A stretch of DNA of 64,000 nt from CAVVGZ01 sp963841845 (lineage in GTDB: Bacteria; Chloroflexota; Anaerolineae; Anaerolineales; Anaerolineaceae). The stretch covers positions 1-64,000 of the forward strand of contig CAWJEG010000008.1 in NCBI GenBank assembly GCA_963841845.1, given 5' to 3'. Made by a program: the position numbers and the translations under genes. Below, piece after piece: positions 1-9,480 of this stretch. Below the pieces are notes generated by a model, which searched no databases, was not told the origin of the DNA, and saw only the letters and a list, made by a program, of their open reading frames with translations. The first letter of the stretch is position 1; every line of letters starts with the position of its first letter.

Positions 1-206
1 ATCTGGCCCACTCTCACCAAGGCGTTGAAAGTCGCTCGATTACATCCCTTCTTGACAGCACCCTGGAACAAAGCTCCCACCGGTCTTTATATGGATCGAT
101 GCTTTCCTATATATCCCAACTTAAATATTTTTTTACCCCTTCAAGGTCATGTAGACTTTTTCCCCCCGGTTCCCTCTGTAGGTAATTAGAAACCAGACCC
201 TAAACA

Positions 207-2432
207 CTACTCTGATGAGGCGCAGCGAAATCCTAGGCTGTTGCCTGTCATGTTAGGATCATCATATCCGCGAGAGCTTGATAAAGTGTCAAAAAATAGA
301 CTTCCCCTATCCACCACCTCTAAGTGAACGTTTCCCTTCGGCATCAATTATTTCTCGACCTTCTTCAGCATCGTAAGGGTAAGGTAGGTAGGGGAGCTTG
401 TCCATTCCCAAACATTTCCAGCCATATCCATTAGGCCGTATTGACTTTTCCCTTGAGGGAAACTACCTACCGGCGCAGTTTCTTGATATCCGTCGGGTGA
501 ACGTTCTTCCAATCCATTGGACATAAGCTATCACAGATATTTGCAGCATTAATAATAAAGGTATTTCCCCAGGGATATTTATTCCCATCCGAACCACCAG
601 ATGCCTTTTCCCACTCTGCTTCTGAGGGTAATCGCCTTTCAGCCCATTTACAGTAATCTTGTGCTTGGTTCCAGTTTACATTAATAACTGGATGATTTGA
701 GTATTGTACATCGTCATGAAAAGCACTACCTGAGAAGGATGTTGTCTTGCTTGGCGATTTACAGGAACCTTCCCCAACACATTTCGCATACATACCGTTA
801 GTTACCTCGGTTTGATCCATCCAAAATCCTTGTAAATACACATCATGCTCAGGTTCTTCATCTCTAAACATTTCTATTTGGCAACTGTCTAGTAATGTTT
901 CACACTCATCCAGTGTATTGCTCGCAGTACTCCCCATAGTGAAGACCCCCTCAGGAATAAACATTTCCACCATACCATCGATCTCTCGTGTACGCATTTC
1001 GCTTGAATATATATCTCTTGTGGCTGAGTTCGATGACGTTATTGATAAGGGGTTTTTCCCATTTACTCCCTCAGGTTCGATCTGGGTTGCACCAGTCCCA
1101 ACCTTTGATGACGATGCACAACGAAAGCCGGTTTGACCTAGGATATAAGTTTCAAACTCATACCCAGGCTCATACTCCTTATCAACATAAAAGCTCCGAT
1201 AAGTAATATCGGATTTACCACGTAACACATGACCATCCCCCGAGGCAGGTCCTAATGGATTTTTATAGGGTGAATATAAGTAATAATCTGTACCGTACCA
1301 ATCCAATACCCACTCATCTACATTTCCACCCATATCATAAACGCCATATGGGCTTGCTCCATCTGGAAAAGGACCGGCACCCTCGGTTGTATCGATTTTG
1401 TAGGTATCGAAAATTCCAAATTTGGATTTGGTTCTTGGTTTCCCCAAGGGTGTGGACGTCCATCTGTTCCACGGGCTGCCTTCTCCCACTCTGCTTCAGT
1501 AGGTAGACTAACACCAACCCAACTACAGTAATCATTAGCTTGTTCCCATTTAATCCAAATCACCGGATAATTTGAATATTGTTCATTCTCATAATATAAA
1601 GTGGTTCCATAATAATTCCAAAAAGAATACGGCACAGTACATCCCCCGGCCGCGACACAACTTCTATACATCTTATTAGTTACCTCAGTTTGGTCTTGAT
1701 CTCAATAGCCATCCAAATCACCTTATACGTTGGATTTGATCCCATTTCAAATTCCCCCTCCGGCACATACACTTCTACCATCCCATCAGCTTCCCTGACA
1801 TGCGTTAGAATAGGTAAATTCTCTGGAGTTGATGTAAAGGTAGGTGTTGAGGTCTTCCTTGGGGATGATATAGCAGCACTTGTTTTTTCCTTTTCAATAG
1901 CACGTCTTGTTCTCTCTGCTTGATTTGCCTTAACATCCATTACAGAAGGCTGCTCTTTCGTATCCCCTAATAACGACAACAATCCACAAGAAATCAATAT
2001 CAGCAATAAGATGGCACCTAATGCAAAAAATATTCTTAATTGTGAGTGCTTATTATTTGGATCGCTAGCTTTTTTGCTTTCTTTCTGATTTGATGGTTTT
2101 TGCCTAGCTGCATAGTCGTTAGATTGTTGATTTGATTTATTTTGTCTGGATGCATAATCTGTTTTTTGTTGATTATTACTATAGTGCTGTTCAGGCTGTT
2201 TAGAGTATTGTAAGAATTCCCTTTCTTGATCATACCGGGCGCGTTTATCGTATCTTCTGAGGATTTCATATGCATCATTGATTTCCTGGAATTTACGTGT
2301 TGCATTTGGAGATTTATCAAGATCCGGATGGTACATTAACGCCAGGCGTTTGTATGCGGCATCGATAATTTCCTTCTCTGCTGCTGGGTCAACCCGTAAT
2401 ATTTTATAGTAGTCTTTAGGCGCATTGGACAT
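207..2432 (-). pseudogene. DnaJ - transmembrane - double FGE-sulfatase (SUMF1-like) protein, broken by frameshifts
   Basis: Residues 1-70 form a J domain with the HPD motif (YHPDLD). A Gln/Asn/Ser-rich linker, a single membrane helix near residues 130-155 and a Thr/Pro linker follow. After these come two formylglycine-generating-enzyme-like domains, seen as EMGSN, DQTEVTNKMY and LPTEAEWEKAARGTDG in the first, and FTMGS, FWMDQTEVTN, LPSEAEWEKASGG, MDMAGNVWEW and GFRCASSE at the end. The pieces lie in different frames. I place changes near 1690 (with an in-frame TGA), 1415, 505, 390 and 300, and the natural stop at 207-209. Coding quality is good between the breaks, so sequencing indels are as likely as decay. 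FGE-like domains in such fusions are often not sulfatase activators. The real role, perhaps a membrane-anchored chaperone-linked binding protein, is unknown. Confidence 0.72.
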
Positions 2433-2699
2433 AGGCTAGTTCGTCTCAGGTGCAGGCATTTTATCTCCCCGTCGTTAAAATTCTTATAACTGTATTTTAT
2501 CTGATTTGCTAATTTCAATTTCCATAAATGGTATAATTGCGATAAGGTTGTAACGGAGCCAGGCAGAGGTAAAAAAACATTCGACCGGGAAATCGTTATG
2601 CCCCCACAGTTCGTTAAACTAAACAACCTCTATATATAGAAAGGAGACCACAAAGCTATAATAACAGGCTGAAATATGTGGTATTAAATTTCCCCTAGG

Positions 2700-2771
2700 G
2701 GGCCCGTAGCTCAGCGGCAGAGCACGCGGCTCATAACCGCTTGGTCGCAGGTTCGAATCCTGCCGGGCCCA
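2700..2771 (+). tRNA. tRNA with CAU anticodon (Met or Ile2)
   Basis: A full cloverleaf can be drawn. The acceptor stem GGGCCCG pairs with CGGGCCC, the D arm is GCTC/GAGC, the anticodon loop is CTCATAA, and the T arm GCAGG-TTCGAAT-CCTGC is followed by discriminator A. No CCA is encoded. The anticodon stem lacks the three G-C pairs of initiator tRNA, and position 1 pairs normally, so this is not tRNA-fMet. The loop plus the TTGGTCG segment after it resembles bacterial tRNA-Ile2, whose CAU is modified to lysidine, but elongator Met cannot be excluded. The outermost anticodon-stem pair is a C-T mismatch. The 3' end is followed at once by CTTTTTATTT and by a tandem array derived from this gene's 3' end. 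Confidence 0.93.
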
Positions 2772-3104
2772 CTTTTTATTTAAAAAAACCAATTGGTGGC
2801 ACGCCCCATCGAGGGATATGTATATGAATCCTGCCGGGCCCACTTTTTATTTAAAAAAACCATTTGGTGGCACGCCCCATCGAGGGATATGTATATGAAT
2901 CCTGCCGGGCCCACTTTTCATTTAAAAGGAAAATCTAATTGGTCGCACGCCCCATCGAGGGATATGTATATGAATCCTGCCGGGCCCACTTTTCATTTAA
3001 AAGGAAAATCTAATTGGTCGCACGCCCCATCGAGGGATATGTATATGAATCCTGCCGGGCCCACTTTTTATTTAAAAAAACCATTTGGTGGCACGCCCCA
3101 TCGA
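2755..3104 (+). repeat. Tandem array of tRNA 3'-end-derived repeats
   Basis: The 18-base string GAATCCTGCCGGGCCCAC, which is the 3' end of the tRNA, occurs five times, starting at 2755 (in the tRNA), 2826, 2897, 2972 and 3047. The spacings are 71, 71, 75 and 75. Two unit types alternate in blocks. Type A continues TTTTTATTTAAAAAAACC, and type B continues TTTTCATTTAAAAGG. All units then contain TTGGTSGCA and CGCCCCATCGAGGGATATG. TTGGTCGCA also occurs in the tRNA just 5' of its T arm, so each unit looks like a tRNA 3' half in which the 5' side of the T stem is replaced by about 24 foreign bases. The last unit stops matching at 3104. A long open frame crosses the array but only reflects the repeat. 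Confidence 0.9.
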
Positions 3105-3410
3105 AGGAGGGCAGGCGTATCCGGCCAGGCATACAAAAAGTCCATTCTAAGTGCTTTTTTGTTTAAGGACCAGCCTCAATATTTCGCAAATAACAAAAAA
3201 TACCCAAAATGGAAATCGGATTTATCCGGGCTATAATAAATTGCAAGCATTATGATGGAAGGGCGATCATGACAGGTGAAATTTACCATGCAAACCATGA
3301 ATCGATATCACCTCATAGAAAATTATGCTCCAGTTGGAATACTGACTGGAATAGATTGCAAAAAAGGCAAATAATATTGCTGAAAAAAGAATCATTTATG
3401 GAGGTCCATA
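3105..3410. other. Intergenic stretch without recognisable gene
   Basis: This lies between the end of the repeat array and the SnoaL-like gene. Short open frames exist but match nothing I recognise and have poor starts. The only useful site is the Shine-Dalgarno GGAGG six bases before the ATG at 3411. Confidence 0.6.
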
Positions 3411-3784
3411 ATGCCTGAGCATGTGACTCATCAATTATTGAAGGAATTCCTGGAAGCATTCAATCGGCACGATCTGGATTCTATCATGGGCTTTTTTGCT
3501 GATGACTGCGTCTTCTACATGCCGAGAGGGGCTAAACCGAGGGCGATCGGTATGCCGGGAAGGATGAGGTTCGTGCTGGCCTGGCAAAACGATTTGAGGG
3601 GATTCCCGATGTTCATTATGGAGAAGATAAGCACTGGGTCTGTGGTGATTTTGGAGTCTCTGAATGGACCCTCACCGGCACTGCCAGGTCAGGGCAACAC
3701 ATTGAAGTGCGCGGTGTTGACCTGCTGGAATTCGCGCAGGGTAAGATTACCCGCAAGGATTCATTCTGGAAAATACTGGAGTGA
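3411..3784 (+). CDS. SnoaL/NTF2-like fold protein, one frameshift
   Basis: The N-terminus (LLKEFLEAFNRHDLDSIMGF followed by FADDCVFYMPRG) is typical of the SnoaL-like/nuclear transport factor 2 superfamily of small alpha+beta cone proteins. The open frame then turns into nonsense. From about position 3562 the next frame reads KDEVRAGLAKRFEGIPDVHY, later VRGVDLLEFAQGKI and TRKDSFWKILE, then stops at 3782-3784. That is the expected C-terminus of the family. One missing base in the CCGGGA run near 3562 explains the break. The rejoined protein is about 124 residues, normal for the family. Start choice: ATG 3411 with GGAGG six bases upstream. Members serve as polyketide cyclases, isomerases or binding proteins. 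No substrate can be inferred here. Confidence 0.72.
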
Positions 3785-4011
3785 CACGCCGGAGGAATTT
3801 ATCCATGAACCACACCGGATCGTGTCTCTGCTAAAAGGGTGAGAAATTGCCCACTAATTGCGATCATGCTATAATCTGCACGGTTGCAGATTGGACATGA
3901 CCGCAGGGCGGCAGACCGTGGAGTAATTGATGGCTTGCAGTGATGCTTGCTTTTTTATTAAGCCGGCTTTGGATGTTCTTATAAAAATGATGGGAATTTG
4001 TGATAAATATC

Positions 4012-4282
4012 ATGACAAATTTGGAAGAATTATGAACTGAACTTCCCCTGCGAGTACCCGGTCAAGGTGATCGGCAGGGATGAAAATGATTTCACGGGGT
4101 TTGTGATGGATGTGGTCACGCGCCATGTCCCGCAGCTGACCAGCGATGATTTCCGCACGCGCCCGAGCAGCGGGGAAAAATACATTTCCGTATCCGTGAC
4201 CTTTATTGCCGAAAGCCGCCAGCAGGTGGATGCCCTGTATGCCGAGCTGGGCAGCGATGAGCGGGTGAGAATCGCCTTTTAA
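4012..4282 (+). CDS. YbeD/DUF493-family small protein, frameshift near the start
   Basis: The segment YPVKVIGRDENDFTGFVMDV, a basic variable stretch, YISVSVTFIAES, then a C-terminal helix with VDALYAELGSDERV matches the ACT-like DUF493/UPF0250 family (E. coli YbeD, about 87 residues). No good start exists in that frame. In the neighbouring frame ATG 4012 opens MTNLEEL, like the family's N-terminus, and one extra base near 4033 separates the two. The rejoined length of about 89 residues fits. The biochemical role of this family is not settled. The gene stands alone, with no operon partner. Confidence 0.66.
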
Positions 4283-4375
4283 TAATCCCCCAGGTAAAGC
4301 AAATCCTTAAAAGTCCTGAATATTAACAGAGTTAGGGTGTTGTCAGTCAATGTCCCTCACCCTGCCTGAAGAGAG

Positions 4376-4393
4376 CCTCTCCGGGGGGAGAGG
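4376..4393. terminator. Short GC hairpin after the amidohydrolase stop
   Basis: CCTCTCC (4376-4382) and GGAGAGG (4387-4393) form a perfect 7-bp stem with a GGGG loop, 12 bases beyond the stop at 4405 of the minus-strand amidohydrolase. There is no U-tract in either direction, so intrinsic termination is only possible. Confidence 0.4.
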
Positions 4394-4404
4394 AGATGTA
4401 AAGT

Positions 4405-5665
4405 TCAGCGGCGGTCGACGAGGATGGCGCCGTCTTTGATGACCAGGTTGACGGATTCCTGGTTTTGCAGGATTTTAAAATCCTGGATGGGGTCGCCATT
4501 AACCGCCACCAGGTCGGCACGCAAGCCGGGGGCTATGGTGCCGATTTCTCCTCCAAGACCGAGGGCGGCAGCCGCCGTGGAGGTCATGGCTTGAATGCAT
4601 TCCAGGGTGTTCAACCCGCCGATGCCCAGGTGATAGGCTTCATAGGCGACACAGCCGTGGGGGACATCCTGCATGCCGGCATCTGAGCCGGCGGCTATCT
4701 GCACCCCGTGCGCTTTTGCCCGGTTTACGGCATCATACATGGCAGCCAGGGCTTTTTCGCGCCAGATGCGGTAGGCTTCGTTCTCCGGGATGCGGCCGGC
4801 ATCCACCGAGCGCTGCTTCCGGGCTGAGGGTGGGGATCAGGAAAACGCCTTTTATGGCCATTTCGTCCATTTGTTCGTTGGTGAGGAAGCGCCCGTGCTC
4901 CAGGGAATCCACGCCGGCACGGATGGCATCATCGACACCCTTGCCGCCGTGGCAGTGTGCGGTCACCCTGCGCATAGCCTCGTGAGCCAGCTGGCAGATG
5001 ACCTCCATCTGTTCAAAGGTGAGTTCCTGGGTATACCTGCCCCCCAGGCCGCGCACGTACTCGCTGATGGTGGCGTTTATTTTAATCACATCGACTCCGG
5101 CAGCCAGCTGCAGGCGCACTGCCCGGCGGGCTTCATCAACAGAGTCTGCGATGGCTCCCATGAATCCCGTGGCTTCCAATGGAATCCCGGGGCGCAGGTA
5201 GGGGCGCGGGTCCATGTGGCCGCCGCTGGTGGTAATGCCGTGTCCGGCGACCAGCATGCGCGGGCCAACCTGCCAGCCACGCTGGATGGCCTGGCGCAGG
5301 GCAAGATCCACCCAATCACGCGCCCCCAGGTCACGGATGGTGGTCACCCCCATCTCAATATGCCGGCGGGCATTGCGGGCGGCGATGAATGCCGTATCAG
5401 CCGGGCTTTCGGTAACCGGACCGCCGCCCCAGTTTTCGGAGGGATCTCCGCTGTGAACGACGTGGGTGTGGGCATCCACAAATCCCGGCATGAGGGTGTA
5501 CTGCGAGAGATCGATCACTTGCAGCGATCCGTGGGAAGTGGGAAATCCTCCCAGGCACCTACAGCGGAAATGAGGCCATCTTCCACCAGGACCCCCTGCT
5601 GCTGGCGAACACTTTGTAGATTTCTGATTGGTAATTGCAGTCCCGGTTTTAATTAAATATCTCAT
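4405..5665 (-). pseudogene. Metal-dependent amidohydrolase (imidazolonepropionase-like), three frameshifts
   Basis: The family signature is complete over two reading frames: DAHTHV (first metal site), VIKINA (bridging Lys), TAHCHG, LEHGR and GSDAG, ending with the beta-strand region LRADLVAVNGDPI. This is the cyclic-amidohydrolase fold used by prolidases and imidazolonepropionase-like enzymes that cut amide bonds in the cytoplasm. Frame changes lie near 5610 (the reading GVLVEDGLISAVG is recovered in another frame), near 5530 and near 4818. All can be explained by single bases. ATG 5665 is preferred over 5704 because the latter overlaps the permease gene and GGATGG precedes the former. It is the last gene of the first importer operon, suggesting it hydrolyses the imported compound. 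It is a paralogue of the amidohydrolase at 9481-10707. Confidence 0.8.
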
Positions 5666-5696
5666 CATTCCATCCAAAAAGTGTTGAATTTTTTTA

Positions 5697-6594
5697 TTAA
5701 TCAATTTTTAGACGCGGGTCAAGGCCGGCACGCAGCCCGTCACCGATCAGGTTGGTGGCCATGACCACGCTGAGAATTGCCAGGCCGGAGAAGGTGGAAA
5801 TCCACCAGGCTTTACCGAGCACCTCACGCCCTTCAGCGGTCATTAAACCCCACTCCGGGGTGGGCGGCTGGGCGCCCAGGCCGAGGAAACTGAGGCCGGA
5901 ACCGACCAGGATGGCGCTGCCGACCTGCAGGGTGGAAAGCACGATGATCGGCGAAAGGGCATTGGGGAGAATATGCCTGGACATGATATGGTAGGAGGAG
6001 GCTCCCACCAGCCGGGCAGCATCGATATAGGGGGATTCTTTAATGGAAAGCACCATGCCGCGTACCAGGCGAGCATATATAGGGACAGTGGAGATACCAA
6101 CGGCAAGCATCACGTTGCGGATGCTGGGACCCAGAGCTGCGATGACCACCAGAGCCAGCAGCATGCCCGGGAAAGCCAGCATGGCATCCATCGAGCGCAT
6201 GACAACCGAATCGGTTCTGCCGCCATTGAAACCGGAAAATAATCCCAGTGTTGTTCCGATAATTAATCCAATGGATACGCTGATAATCCCGAGGGTTAAA
6301 GAAATCCGTCCGCCGTACAAAACCCGGCTGAAAACATCGCGCCCCAATTTATCGGTTCCAAACCAGAAATCTGCAGACGGTGCCTGGCGGGCTTTACTAA
6401 CCCTGTCCAGCGGGTCATAGGGGGCGACCTGGTCGGCAAAAATGGCCACCAGTACCCAGAAAACCAGGAACACCAGGCCAATTACGGCCCCTTTATTGCG
6501 AAAAAACAGGTAAAAGCCAAACGGGATGCGGCTCTTCTTCTTTTACCGTAACACTTGTTTCCTGCTGATTTTGATATATGCCTGGATTTTCCAC
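5697..6594 (-). CDS. Oligopeptide-type ABC transporter permease (DppC/OppC family), frameshift near N-terminus
   Basis: This is an inner-membrane permease of a peptide/nickel-class importer. The conserved region FGTDKLGRDVFSRVLYGGRI, several membrane helices, and the cytoplasmic EAA-type loop around residues IDAARLVGASSYHIMSRHIL, then GSGLSFLGLGAQPPTPEWG, are diagnostic for the DppC subunit. The obvious open frame starts only at 6473, inside the first helix. In another frame GTG 6594, preceded by GAGGG, starts MENPGIYQNQQETSVTVKEEE. The two join near 6525 in an AAGAAGAAG run to give SRIPFGFYLFFRNKGAVIG before the first helix. The gene follows the DppB partner after 22 bases. No ATPase gene lies nearby. 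Confidence 0.88.
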
Positions 6595-6616
6595 TTAAGT
6601 CCCTCACCTGAAGTAC

Positions 6617-7552
6617 TTATTGGTTGTAATGAATGCGCGGGTCAATATAAGCGTAGGAGATATCCACCAGTAAATTAGCTCCTACATACAGGAGGGCAAG
6701 GAAGAGGACCGTCCCCTGGACAAGGGGATAATCCTTCCAGAGGATGGCGCTGACGATCAGGCGCCCCAAACCCGGCCGGCTGAAAACGGTTTCCGTGACC
6801 ACTGCCCCGGCCATCATGCTGCCAAACTGCAAACCCACGATGGTCACCACCGGGATGAGGGCATTCTTCATGGCATGACGGGAAATTAATTTCCATTCCT
6901 CAATACCCTTGGCACGTGCCGTCCGGATATAGTCCTCGTTGAACACCTCGATTAACCCGGAACGGGTCAGGCGGCTGATAATGCCGGCAGAAGCCAGGCC
7001 GATGGTGATGCCGGGCAGGACGATTGCTTTCCAGCCTTCCCCGCCTGCAGGCGGGAACCAGTCCAACTGGAAAGAGAATAGCAGGATGAGCAGCAGCCCC
7101 AGCCAGAAGATGGGCATGGATACACCAATATAGGCGAAGACCATGCTGAAGAAGTCAATCCAGCTGTTTGGTTTGAGAGCTGCTAAAATGCCCAGAACCA
7201 GTCCAAAAATGACCGAAAAACCCAGACCCACCAGGCTGAGCTGCATGGTGGAACCAAATCTTTCCATGATAATATCCGTAACCGGAGAGCGCAGGCGGAT
7301 GGATTCCCCCAGGTCGCCGCGCACTGCCCCGGCCATAAAGCGGAAATACTGTACATAAAGGGGATCATCGAGTCCCATATGGGTGCGCAGCTCAGCGATA
7401 CGTTCCGGTGTAACCGAGCCTCCCTCGGCGCCCATCAGCATGAGCATGGCAGGATCGCCGGGAAGGGCATGCATGATAAAGAAGATGATAACTGAAACAA
7501 TCAATAATACCGGGATGAGCTGGATCAGGCGGTTTCTGATGTATCCAAGCAC
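6617..7552 (-). CDS. Oligopeptide-type ABC transporter permease (DppB/OppB family)
   Basis: This 311-residue integral membrane protein has about six helices. The N-terminal helix ends in ALPGDPA, a hallmark of DppB subunits, and the cytoplasmic coupling loop reads YIRTARAKGIEEWKLISRHA followed by MKNALIPVVT. VVTETVFSRPGLGRL near the C-terminus is also typical. The length matches the family. It lies downstream of the binding-protein gene, from which a 13-bp hairpin separates it, and upstream of the DppC gene. It should form the translocation channel with DppC. Substrates in this class include peptides, nickel complexes and some sugars. Confidence 0.95.
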   Translation of the reverse strand: MLGYIRNRLIQLIPVLLIVSVIIFFIMHALPGDPAMLMLMGAEGGSVTPERIAELRTHMGLDDPLYVQYFRFMAGAVRGDLGESIRLRSPVTDIIMERFGSTMQLSLVGLGFSVIFGLVLGILAALKPNSWIDFFSMVFAYIGVSMPIFWLGLLLILLFSFQLDWFPPAGGEGWKAIVLPGITIGLASAGIISRLTRSGLIEVFNEDYIRTARAKGIEEWKLISRHAMKNALIPVVTIVGLQFGSMMAGAVVTETVFSRPGLGRLIVSAILWKDYPLVQGTVLFLALLYVGANLLVDISYAYIDPRIHYNQ

Positions 7553-7581
7553 GAATTACTCCTCCAAATGATGCCAGTTAT

Positions 7582-7611
7582 AAATGGAGGCACGGTTGCG
7601 TGCCTCCATTT
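7582..7611 (-). terminator. Perfect 13-bp hairpin between binding-protein and permease genes
   Basis: AAATGGAGGCACG (7582-7594) and CGTGCCTCCATTT (7599-7611) are perfect inverted repeats with a GTTG loop. It sits between the stop of the solute-binding protein (7628) and the start of the permease (7552). This position is typical of attenuators or mRNA-stabilising hairpins that let the binding protein be made in excess over the permeases. The U-run on the minus strand is short (ATTTATAA). A similar hairpin lies at the same place in the second importer operon (58862-58899). Confidence 0.8.
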
Positions 7612-7627
7612 ACTATCCTGGTGGATT

Positions 7628-9364
7628 TTACTGCTCGATATAAGTATCGTTGAGGAAGAACCAGTTGCCCTCAATTCCCATTGTGAAATCTTTAACGGAA
7701 TTACTGACAGCGTAGAATACAGGCTGGCTCAAAGTACCCAGTTGAGGTGCGTATTCCATGATCATTTGCTGGGCTACCTTGGCTTGCTCACAGCGTACAT
7801 CAAAGTCCGGGGCACTGGCAACCTGCTCGAGGATGGCATCCAGTTCGGGATTGACCCAGCCAGTCCAGGCCCAGCCGCCGGGAACGGCGTACTTGGAGTT
7901 CCAGATCTGGTCGAGGATGCGGGGATCCGGACTGCGCTGGCGCTCGTACATCAGGTCGAAGTCGCGTTTCTGGACCATATCGAGCTGAATCGGTCCAGCC
8001 ACAATCTCGACCAGCACATTGATGCCGACATCCTTCCATTGCTGCTGCAGTCCTTCACCAATTTCCTGGTGGTGCAGAACGGTGAAGCGGATGTCCAGTG
8101 GTTGGCCGTCTTCCACACCAGGCACGCCGTGGGCTTCGCGGACACCGTCACCGTCCTCATCCTTCCAGCCGGCTTCTTCCAGGAGCGCCTTGGCTTTCTC
8201 AGGATCGTAAGGATAAACAGCCTCATCACCATCCCAGTAGCATGGATGGACTTTATTGAGCGGTCCATAATTGGTGAGATAAAGACCATCATAGAGAAGG
8301 TCATTGAGGGTTTCGCGGTCGGTGGCATATTGCAGCGCCTGGCGCACCTGGATCTGGTCCAACGGGGCACTTGTTGTATTCATCACCATCTGCAAGCCGG
8401 TGCCTGCCTGGTAGCCGACTAGAAAACCTGCATTTGGATTGTCCTGGTAATCTGCTACATATGCTGCGGGCAGTTCCTGCACAATGTGGGCATCGCCGGT
8501 ATCCACCATGCTGCCAAGGACGGCATCCTCGCCAATGAATTTAATAGTGACGGTGTTCAAATATGCAGGTCCTTCATGCATCTGGACAGGGTTCCAGCCG
8601 CCGTAATCCTCCCAGCGGGTAAAGGTGACGTGGTCATTGGGCACCCACTCGGTGAAGAGGAAGGGGCCGGTACCAACGAGGTGCTTGTCAAACTCGGCAA
8701 CACCCCATTCTTCAGCAGCGGTGGGGGACCACAGCGGCATGCGCCGGATGGCATCCTGGAAGGCAGCCCAGGGTGTTTCGTGGTTGATTTTTACGGTGTA
8801 TTCATCGATGACATCGATGGATGTGATCGGTCCCACATCATCACCCAGCTGGGCGGAGGCGACTTCTTCGGATTTTACACGCTCGAAGTTGTACTTGACG
8901 GCTTCGGCATTGAAAGGGGTGCCGTCCTGGAAGGTGACATCGTCACGCAGCATGAATGTCCAGGAAAGGCCGTCCTCGGACTGCGTCCATTCGGTGGCCA
9001 GGGCGGGCTGGTAGGTTCCATCCGGAGCCTGGACAATCAATGAATCAGCCACAAAGGAGTCGAAGAGCCAGGTGGACTGGTAGGGGTCGATGTGGCCGTC
9101 AAAAGAGGCAGGTTCACTGTCAGCGACAGTTGCGATCACGAGATCGCCACCCTTAACCATTTCAGGTTCCGCGGGTGCTTCTGTGGGTGCCTCGGCCGCT
9201 GCCGGGGCTTCTGTTGCCGGCATTTCTGCCGCTGGCGGTTCTGTGGGAGCCGCTTCCTCCATTGCCGGCGCTTCTTCAACAGGCGCCGGGGCTGGTGCAC
9301 AGGCGGCGAAGAGCATACTCAGGATGATAAACAGGCTAAACAAAACTAGAAATCTGGATTTCAT
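7628..9364 (-). CDS. ABC transporter substrate-binding lipoprotein, family 5 (peptide-type)
   Basis: This 578-residue protein starts with a lipoprotein signal peptide (lipobox FAAC, Cys22). A linker of about 45 residues rich in Ala, Pro, Glu and Thr follows, then an SBP_bac_5 domain. Landmarks are LATEWTQSEDGLSWTFMLRD, DVTFQDGTPFNAEAVKYNFE, RQALQYATDRETLNDLLYDG and AKALLEEAGW. It would be anchored outside the membrane and deliver ligand to the DppB/DppC pair encoded after it. Such Ala/Pro linkers are common in Anaerolineae. Start choice: ATG 9364 with AGGAGAG upstream. The ligand cannot be read from sequence. Flanking amidohydrolases point to peptides or amide-bearing compounds. Confidence 0.95.
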   Translation of the reverse strand: MKSRFLVLFSLFIILSMLFAACAPAPAPVEEAPAMEEAAPTEPPAAEMPATEAPAAAEAPTEAPAEPEMVKGGDLVIATVADSEPASFDGHIDPYQSTWLFDSFVADSLIVQAPDGTYQPALATEWTQSEDGLSWTFMLRDDVTFQDGTPFNAEAVKYNFERVKSEEVASAQLGDDVGPITSIDVIDEYTVKINHETPWAAFQDAIRRMPLWSPTAAEEWGVAEFDKHLVGTGPFLFTEWVPNDHVTFTRWEDYGGWNPVQMHEGPAYLNTVTIKFIGEDAVLGSMVDTGDAHIVQELPAAYVADYQDNPNAGFLVGYQAGTGLQMVMNTTSAPLDQIQVRQALQYATDRETLNDLLYDGLYLTNYGPLNKVHPCYWDGDEAVYPYDPEKAKALLEEAGWKDEDGDGVREAHGVPGVEDGQPLDIRFTVLHHQEIGEGLQQQWKDVGINVLVEIVAGPIQLDMVQKRDFDLMYERQRSPDPRILDQIWNSKYAVPGGWAWTGWVNPELDAILEQVASAPDFDVRCEQAKVAQQMIMEYAPQLGTLSQPVFYAVSNSVKDFTMGIEGNWFFLNDTYIEQ

Positions 9365-9480
9365 TTTACTTCTCTCCTTTTGAAATTGAAAAATTTAGTC
9401 AATATTTTTTTGGGATACGGTAAATTTTCCCCGGCGTGACTCCTTTCCAAACAATTTACCCATCGGTTTGTTCAGCGGAT

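Noticed and set aside
1..206. Plus-strand frame open from the window edge to about 190
   Set aside because: About 63 codons with no recognisable motif and no visible start. It could be the end of a gene outside the window, but nothing supports that.
2755..3104. Possible CRISPR array
   Set aside because: Repeats and the sequences between them are both repeated, so there are no unique spacers. No cas genes are near, and the repeat is a tRNA end.
2793..3236. 147-codon plus-strand open frame across the repeat array
   Set aside because: The protein is only the translated repeat unit. It has no start signal, and the array is better explained as tRNA-derived DNA.
4376..4393. Strong intrinsic terminator
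   Set aside because: The stem is perfect but has no U-tract on either strand. I kept it only as a low-confidence hairpin.
4790..5656. 288-codon plus-strand open frame
   Set aside because: Antisense shadow of the frameshifted amidohydrolase, caused by the high GC of that gene.
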